Part shown: positions 59,259-64,000 of the stretch, one piece after another
Layout of the letters: each line of letters begins with the position of its first letter
Position numbering within the stretch: position 1 is the stretch's first letter
Assembly: GCF_002300165.1 (NCBI RefSeq)
Contig: NZ_MLCE01000021.1
Span: 434,001 to 498,000 of the forward strand
DNA from: Streptomyces sp. Tue6028
GTDB taxonomy: Bacteria > Actinomycetota > Actinomycetes > Streptomycetales > Streptomycetaceae
Direction: 5' to 3'
Length of the DNA stretch: 64,000 nucleotides
Notes under the pieces: model-generated
Seen by the model: the letters and a program-made list of their open reading frames with translations, nothing else
Database searches by the model: none
What the model was told of the DNA's origin: nothing
Made by a program: the position numbers and the translations under genes

Positions 59259-59376
59259 GAACGGAGCACCGCCGCCCGTCAGCCGCGCGGGCGGCGCGCG
59301 TGACGTGGTGCGAGCGGGGCCCGGCAGACGGGGCGGGCGGTACCAGGACGAGGGCGGTGGCCGGGCGCCACTGCCC

Positions 59377-60828
59377 TCACGCCATCCACCGGTCCGGCAG
59401 CGCCTCCCGCCGGCCCGTCCGCGAACGGTCGGCCTGGGACTGGAGCAGACGCGCCGCCTCCTCGGCGTCCCGCAGCCGAGCCGTCACGGTCTTGTCGGCC
59501 CCCGTGTCCACATGGACGTCGGCGACCCTCCTGAGGCGCTTCCAGGGCCCCTGCGTCAGCCGTACGCTCTGCACCTTCGCGTGCGGCACGAGCGAGAGAC
59601 TGCGGCGCAGCAGTCCGTGCCGGGCGGCGAAGACGGTGTCGGTCACGGCGAGCCCGTACCCCCGCCACCAGACCGGCAGGCACCAGCCGGCCCGGCGCGG
59701 CGGCCGGGACAGGGACGACGGCACCGTCACCCCGGGCAGCACCTCGGCGATCACCGACTCGGCGATCTCGCGCGGGGCGACGGGCACGAGCACGGAGTTC
59801 GACGACCCGGCGACGTCCAGCTCCACGCGCACCCAGCCGAGCCGCCGCCACAGCAGCGGCTCGACGATCCGCACCGTCTGCACGCGACCCGGCGGCACCG
59901 TCTCGTGCGTGCGGTCGAGGAGCCCGTGGTCGATGCGGAGGCCGTCCGGCGACTCGCCCACCGTCCAGTCGTACTCGCCCACGAACCGGCCCACGCTGCT
60001 CGCGCCCGCCGCGCCGAGCAGCGGCAACCCGGTCGCGAGGACCGTCCACACGCTGTGGGTGGCGAACCACAGCAGCGGCGGCACGACGACCGCGGCGGCG
60101 AGCGAGCCCCAGGTCGCGCCGGTGAGGACCAAGGAGACGGCGAGGACGCCGGGCGGTACGTGCAGCAGCCGCCGCACCGGGGCCTCACCGACCTCATGGG
60201 CGGTCTCCGGCGCGAACCCCGCCGCACGGGCGAGGAGTTCGGCGCGCAGTGCTCGGGCCTCGCCCTCGCCCAGATAGGCCAGTTCGTCCTTCTTGTCCGT
60301 GCCGATGACGTCGAGTCTGAGCTTGGCGACGCCCGCGACGCGGGCCAGCAGCGGCTGGGTGACGTCGACGGCCTGGAGCCGGTCGAGCCGGATGTGCGCG
60401 GTGCGGCGGAACAACAGGCCCGTGCGGATGCGCAGTTCGGTGCCGGTCACCGCGAAGTGCGTGAACCACCAGCTGAGGAAGCCGTAGAGGGCGGCGCCCG
60501 GGACGAACACGGCGAGCCCGACGAGCAGCGCGGTCGTGGTGAGCCTGGTCAGCTGCTCCTGCGCCTGGTTGGGGTCGTGCACGGCCCATCCGGCGATCAC
60601 GGCGACGGGCGCCCAGGCCCGCCGGAAGGGGGTGAACGGGTGCAGCCGTCGCTCCGCGGGAGGCCCGCCCCCCGGCACGGCGCCTTCCGCGCCCTTCGAG
60701 CCGTCGCGTTGCGCGGCGGTCTCGGCCCCGTCCCGTGGCGCGGTGGTCTCGGCCCCGTCCCGTGGCACGGCGGCCTCGGCCCCGTCCCGTGGCACGGCGC
60801 CCTCCGGGTCCGGCAGCGGCGTCGTCAC
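59377..60828 (-). CDS. PH-domain (bPH_2/YdbT-type) membrane protein
   Basis: A 483-residue protein with several paired hydrophobic helices and three bacterial PH-like domains: FAVTGTELRIRTGLLFRRTAHIRLDRLQAVDV, then GEYDWTVGESPDGLRIDHGLLDRTHETVPPGRVQTVRIV, then YGLAVTDTVFAARHGLLRRSLSLVPHAKVQSV. The N-terminus carries three to four VPRDGAE-type 9-residue repeats (27-bp DNA units). The GTG start overlaps the stop of the smaller PH protein by 4 nt, the two-gene YdbS-YdbT arrangement known from Bacillus, where it influences antibiotic sensitivity. The function is unknown. Confidence 0.85.
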   Translation of the reverse strand: MTTPLPDPEGAVPRDGAEAAVPRDGAETTAPRDGAETAAQRDGSKGAEGAVPGGGPPAERRLHPFTPFRRAWAPVAVIAGWAVHDPNQAQEQLTRLTTTALLVGLAVFVPGAALYGFLSWWFTHFAVTGTELRIRTGLLFRRTAHIRLDRLQAVDVTQPLLARVAGVAKLRLDVIGTDKKDELAYLGEGEARALRAELLARAAGFAPETAHEVGEAPVRRLLHVPPGVLAVSLVLTGATWGSLAAAVVVPPLLWFATHSVWTVLATGLPLLGAAGASSVGRFVGEYDWTVGESPDGLRIDHGLLDRTHETVPPGRVQTVRIVEPLLWRRLGWVRVELDVAGSSNSVLVPVAPREIAESVIAEVLPGVTVPSSLSRPPRRAGWCLPVWWRGYGLAVTDTVFAARHGLLRRSLSLVPHAKVQSVRLTQGPWKRLRRVADVHVDTGADKTVTARLRDAEEAARLLQSQADRSRTGRREALPDRWMA

Positions 60829-61319
60829 AGCCCCGCCGATCGTGCCTCGCCGAGTTCGGTCAGCCGGTCGCGCAGTCGCTCGGCCTCGGCCGGGTCGAGG
60901 CCCGGGATGCACGCGTCGGTCGCCGCGGCCGCCGTGTGCAGTTGCACGCTCGCCAGCCCGAAGTGCCGCTCGACGGGCCCGGAGGTCACCTCGACCAGCT
61001 GCATCCGCCCGTACGGCACGACGGTCTCCTCGCGCCACAGCACGCCTCGGCTGATCAGCAGGTCGTCGGCGCGCTCCGCGTACCGCCAGGAGCGCCAGTT
61101 GCGCCCCAGCATGTGCCAGCCCCACGCCATCAGGGCGAGCGGGAGGAGGGCGAAGGCCGCCCAGACGGGGGCGACGAGCAGCCCGGTCAGCAGGCCCACC
61201 GCGATCGTCAGCAGCCCCAGCCACACCACAAGCAGCAGCCGCCGCATCCGCAGCAGCCCGGGAGGCAGTCCGGTCCAGACCGGCTCCGCCCCGGCGATTT
61301 CCGTGGTCCCCGTCTCCAT
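60825..61319 (-). CDS. small PH-domain (bPH_2/YdbS-type) membrane protein
   Basis: 164 residues. Two adjacent hydrophobic helices (LLLVVWLGLLTIAVGLLTGLL and APVWAAFALLPLALMAWGWHM) are followed by a single bPH_2 domain (RYAERADDLLISRGVLWREETVVPYGRMQLVEV). ATG 61319 starts METGTTEIAGAEP. Divergent from nuoD2 across 31 bp, so their promoters overlap. The downstream larger PH protein is translationally coupled. Confidence 0.87.
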   Translation of the reverse strand: METGTTEIAGAEPVWTGLPPGLLRMRRLLLVVWLGLLTIAVGLLTGLLVAPVWAAFALLPLALMAWGWHMLGRNWRSWRYAERADDLLISRGVLWREETVVPYGRMQLVEVTSGPVERHFGLASVQLHTAAAATDACIPGLDPAEAERLRDRLTELGEARSAGL

Positions 61320-61350
61320 ACGGCAAGCGTACGTACGAGAGACTGTCACC

Positions 61351-62502
61351 ATGACTCCTACGACGGAGACCATGGTCGGTATCGGCGGCGCCGCGGAGAG
61401 CACCGACATGGTGCTCAACATCGGCCCCCAGCACCCCTCGACCCACGGCGTGCTGAGGCTGCGGCTCGTGCTCGACGGCGAGCGGATCCAGCACGCGGAG
61501 CCGGTCATCGGCTACATGCACCGCGGGGCGGAGAAGCTCTTCGAGGCGCGCGACTACCGCCAGATCATCATGCTCGCCAACCGGCACGACTGGCTGTCCG
61601 CGTTCTCGAACGAGCTGGGCGTGGTCCTCGCCGTGGAGCGGATGCTCGGCATGGAGGTCCCCGAGCGGGCGGTGTGGATGCGCACGCTGCTCGCCGAGCT
61701 CAACCGCGTCCTGAACCACCTGATGTTCCTCGGCTCGTACCCGCTGGAACTGGGCGGGATCACGCCGATCTTCCACGCCTTCCGCGAGCGCGAGGAACTC
61801 CAGCACGTCATGGAGGAGATCTCCGGCGGGCGCATGCACTACATGTTCAACCGGGTCGGGGGCCTCAAGGAGGACCTGCCCGCCGGATGGACCTCACGCG
61901 CGCGTGCCTCCGTCGCGGCGCTGCGCTCGCGCATGGACATCTACGACCACCTGGTGCTCGGCAACGAGATCTTCCGGGGGCGTACGCGCGGTGTCGGGGT
62001 GCTCGCGCCGGAGACCGTGCACGCGTACGGGGTGAGCGGGCCGATCGCGCGCGCCTCCGGGGTGGACTTCGACCTGCGCCGGGACGAGCCGTACCTCGCG
62101 TACGGGGACCTCCAGGACACCCTGAAGGTCGTCGCCCGCCAGGAGGGCGACTGCCTGGCCCGCTTCGAGTGCCTCCTGGAGCAGACCCACAACGCGCTCG
62201 ACCTCGCGGACGCCTGCCTCGACCGGCTCGCCGAGCTGCCGCCGGGGCCCGTCAACCAGCGGCTGCCCAAGGTCCTGAAGGCGCCCGAGGGCCACACGTA
62301 CGCGTGGACCGAGAACCCTCTCGGCATCAACGGCTACTACCTGGTCAGCAAGGGCGAGAAGACCCCGTACCGGCTGAAGCTGCGCTCTGCCTCGTACAAC
62401 AACATCCAGGCGCTGACCGAGCTGCTGCCGGGCACGCTGGTGGCCGACATGGTGGCGATCCTGGGCTCGCTGTTCTTCGTGGTCGGGGACATCGACAAGT
62501 AG
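61351..62502 (+). CDS. nuoD2: NADH-quinone oxidoreductase subunit D-like protein (NuoD2)
   Basis: A 383-residue complex I 49-kDa subunit homologue, outside the main nuo operon. It has GPQHPSTHGVLRL, IGYMHRGAEKLFE, NHLMFLGSYPLELGG and the C-terminal GLxxxDxVAxxGSxDxxxG-like end in VADMVAILGSLFFVVGDIDK. Arg58 in GYMHRG aligns, by my counting, with the arginine of mammalian NDUFS2 that NDUFAF7 methylates. It may replace NuoD under some conditions. ATG 61351; no clear ribosome-binding site precedes it. Confidence 0.93.
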   Translation: MTPTTETMVGIGGAAESTDMVLNIGPQHPSTHGVLRLRLVLDGERIQHAEPVIGYMHRGAEKLFEARDYRQIIMLANRHDWLSAFSNELGVVLAVERMLGMEVPERAVWMRTLLAELNRVLNHLMFLGSYPLELGGITPIFHAFREREELQHVMEEISGGRMHYMFNRVGGLKEDLPAGWTSRARASVAALRSRMDIYDHLVLGNEIFRGRTRGVGVLAPETVHAYGVSGPIARASGVDFDLRRDEPYLAYGDLQDTLKVVARQEGDCLARFECLLEQTHNALDLADACLDRLAELPPGPVNQRLPKVLKAPEGHTYAWTENPLGINGYYLVSKGEKTPYRLKLRSASYNNIQALTELLPGTLVADMVAILGSLFFVVGDIDK

Positions 62503-62533
62503 GACCCCCGGGCGGGTCCCTCCCGGCCCCTTC

Positions 62534-62584
62534 CCGCCGGGCCGGGCTTTCCGCCGGGCCGGGCTTTCCGCTGGGCCGGGATTT
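62534..62584. repeat. 17-bp tandem repeat, three copies
   Basis: CCGCCGGGCCGGGCTTT occurs twice exactly and once with two changes, directly after nuoD2. Confidence 0.8.
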
Positions 62585-62663
62585 CCCGCCCGGCTGGGTC
62601 GTGGCCGCCGGGTCCGGCCTCCGTCGGGTCCGGTGCCTCCCGTCGTGCCGGGACGCGCGCGCC

Positions 62664-63701
62664 TCAGGGCGCCTGCGGGTCTCCGGGAGCGAACAGGTCG
62701 TCGAAACCGGCCGTCGGGATCCCGACCGGCTGGAGCAGCCAGCCGAAGTCGCCGAGGCCCCCGGACGCGGTGAGCTCGGCGGCGGCCCCCGCGCCCGCCA
62801 GCGCGCGCACGTACGCCGCCGGGTCCGTGGAGGCGAGCGCGAGCGGGGGGCGCGCACCGCTCACGCCCAGCGCGCGCAGCGCCGTGCGCTGCGTCGTCGC
62901 ACGGCCTCCGGGCAGCGCGCACGCGTCGAGCGCCACGTGCGCGGTGATGTCGCACGACCCGTCCGGCACCGGCGCCGTCTCCCGGCCCTCCCGGAAGCCG
63001 GTGAGCGTCCCGAAGGGCGGTCGGCCGGCGGCGACGTGCGCGTAGTCGGCGGCGACGGCGAGCCCGCGGTCCAGGCTCGCCACCGCGGCGGCCCAGGCGG
63101 TGTCCCTGGGGAGCCCGATCTCGGCACGCGCGCCCGCGGGGGACGCGGCCTCCGCGGGCAGCGGCCACCAGCGCCGCAGCCACCGCTCGTCCGCTCCCGC
63201 CGCCGGTTCCCCGAGACGTTCCGTGCCGTCCTCCCGTACGAGGACCAGGCGCCGTACTCCTGCGGCGTCGACCTCGACGACGTCCACGGGCACGTTGTCC
63301 AGCCACTCGTTGGCGAACAGCAGCCCGGTGATCCCCTGCGGGGGCGCGGCCGACCACTCGATCCGGTGATCGAGGCCCGCGGGGCGGTCGGCGCGCTCGA
63401 CCGCGTACCCGCGCGTGCGGGAGGCCACCTCCGCGGGGAGCGCGGCGAGCACGCCGGTCACCAGCTCGCCGCGGCCCGCCGCCATGTCCACGAAGTCCAG
63501 CCGGGCCGGGCGGCCGAGCGCCTCGTCGACCCGGCACAGCAGCCGGGCCACGGCGCCGGCGAAGAGCGGGGAGGCGTGCACCGAGGTGCGGAAGTGGCCG
63601 ACGGGGCCCTCGGGCCTGCGGTAGAAGCCGTACGGCCCGTACAGCGCCTCCTCCGTCGCCTCGCGCCAACCCCGCCACTCGCCCGCCGCCTCAGGTCTCA
63701 C
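62664..63701 (-). CDS. SAM-dependent methyltransferase, MidA/NDUFAF7 family (DUF185)
   Basis: A 345-residue protein. FRTSVHASPLFAGAVARLL and DFVDMAAGRGELVTGVLAAL (motif I) match the MidA family, and GLLFANEWLDNVPVDVVEV is the diagnostic NE-LD-P motif after the SAM site. The human relative NDUFAF7 methylates the NuoD homologue NDUFS2 during complex I assembly. Its gene faces nuoD2 across 161 bp, so NuoD2 or NuoD is the natural candidate substrate. The middle of the protein is Ala/Gly-rich and degenerate compared with the ends. Confidence 0.82.
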   Translation of the reverse strand: MRPEAAGEWRGWREATEEALYGPYGFYRRPEGPVGHFRTSVHASPLFAGAVARLLCRVDEALGRPARLDFVDMAAGRGELVTGVLAALPAEVASRTRGYAVERADRPAGLDHRIEWSAAPPQGITGLLFANEWLDNVPVDVVEVDAAGVRRLVLVREDGTERLGEPAAGADERWLRRWWPLPAEAASPAGARAEIGLPRDTAWAAAVASLDRGLAVAADYAHVAAGRPPFGTLTGFREGRETAPVPDGSCDITAHVALDACALPGGRATTQRTALRALGVSGARPPLALASTDPAAYVRALAGAGAAAELTASGGLGDFGWLLQPVGIPTAGFDDLFAPGDPQAP

Positions 63702-63790
63702 CGGGCCAGGCTAGGGCCTGCCGGGCTCTCTGGGCGGGCCCGGACAGTGGGGTCCGGCCCGGCGGGAAGGCCCGGCGGGAGGCGCCGCGA

Positions 63791-63810
63791 CGGTACGGAC
63801 ACCCGTACCG
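63791..63810. promoter_or_regulatory. inverted repeat upstream of the partial kinase gene
   Basis: 8-bp arms CGGTACGG and CCGTACCG with a 4-nt loop in the divergent region between the methyltransferase and the next gene; terminator or operator. Confidence 0.35.
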
Positions 63811-63835
63811 GCCGACCGGGTCCGGGACCGGACCG

Positions 63836-63883
63836 CCAGGGGGCTTCAGCCGTCAGGAACCAGGGGGCTTCAGCCGTCAGGAA
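63836..63883. repeat. perfect 24-bp tandem duplication
   Basis: Two identical head-to-tail 24-bp units (63836-63859, 63860-63883) beginning CCAGGGGGCTTCAGCC. They lie about 100-140 bp before the kinase start, in a probable promoter region. Confidence 0.85.
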
Positions 63884-63978
63884 GGGGTGAGCCTCCACCT
63901 TGGGGAGTACGAGCACCGGTTGCGGATCGACCCTCCGGTTGACCCCTGCACACTGCACGCTTCCCTACTCTGGGTTAC

Positions 63979-64000
63979 GTGCAGCGCCTCTATGACTTCC
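63979..64000 (+). CDS. start of a gene, probably a two-component sensor histidine kinase (truncated)
   Basis: Only seven codons are visible: GTG CAG CGC CTC TAT GAC TTC, giving MQRLYDF. This matches the RLYDFLRRHP-type N-terminus of DesK-like Streptomyces histidine kinases as I remember them. A possible -10 TACTCT (63966-63971) would make the transcript leaderless. The call rests on very little sequence. Confidence 0.35.

Noticed and set aside
59305..62502. A 1065-codon plus-strand frame joining the PH-gene antisense region to nuoD2
   Set aside because: Only the part from 61351 has family similarity; the rest is antisense to two well-supported PH-domain genes.
1..64000. bldA-dependent TTA codons
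   Set aside because: TTA triplets were noticed only out of frame or in intergenic DNA; no in-frame case was spotted in the called genes.

Overview
The window is chromosomal DNA of a Streptomyces or very close relative. The evidence is very high G+C with strong third-position bias, GTG starts, and a recognisable Streptomyces core gene set: a thymidylate kinase fused to a membrane transporter, a TipA-like MerR regulator with its characteristic promoter, a SARP/AfsR-type regulator, an XRE/DUF397/ATPase (WhiJ-like) locus and a second nuoD gene. From memory, the ends resemble two S. coelicolor stretches: topA-tmk-holB around SCO3540-3543, and the tipA/ppa/ftsH/fol/nuoD2 block around SCO3390-3435. 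No prophage, transposase, integrase, CRISPR array or biosynthetic gene cluster was found, and no in-frame TTA (bldA) codon was spotted in the called genes.

Layout. 1-9.6 kb: topA (5' end cut by the window), the MFS-thymidylate kinase fusion, holB, a secreted lipoprotein hydrolase and tRNA-Thr(CGU). 9.6-19.9 kb: an SDR, an amino-acid permease, an ABM-like protein, a glycosyltransferase, a large SARP-NB-ARC-TPR regulator, a stand-alone family-A DNA polymerase, and a Clp-N/HTH protein whose leaderless promoter is covered by two palindromes. 20-28.2 kb: a LysE exporter, a FtsX-type ABC exporter pair, a DUF2786 protein, two lipoproteins, and a VOC-ArsR-SRPBCC operon with its own double operator. 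28.2-32 kb: DUF397, an RsbW-like ATPase, an XRE-DUF5753 regulator and an aldehyde dehydrogenase. A 30-bp element precedes both the DUF397 gene and the ATPase gene. 32-39.4 kb: DinB, a PadR-controlled DrrAB-type exporter, an acid-resistance pair (ClC channel plus glutamate decarboxylase), a TipA homologue and YbjQ.

39.5-54 kb is housekeeping: DedA, a ThrE exporter, ppa, a PBP4-type carboxypeptidase, a zinc protease, tilS, hpt, ftsH, folE, and the folate operon folP-NTF2-folB-folK-DUF3180. 54-64 kb: an MprF/LysX-like lipid aminoacyltransferase divergent from a membrane esterase, a coiled-coil membrane protein followed by a GC minisatellite, two PH-domain membrane proteins, nuoD2 convergent with a MidA/NDUFAF7-like methyltransferase, and the first codons of a probable sensor kinase.

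The most rewarding observations are regulatory. Four loci (Clp-N/HTH, VOC-ArsR, PadR-ABC, tipA-like) carry operators that can be read directly on top of promoter hexamers. The duplicated 30-bp element ties two genes of the WhiJ-like locus together. The TipA homologue keeps the TipA promoter and the internal TipAS start, but has glycine where TipA has its thiopeptide-trapping Cys214. Short tandem repeats just downstream of several stop codons form a second recurring pattern.
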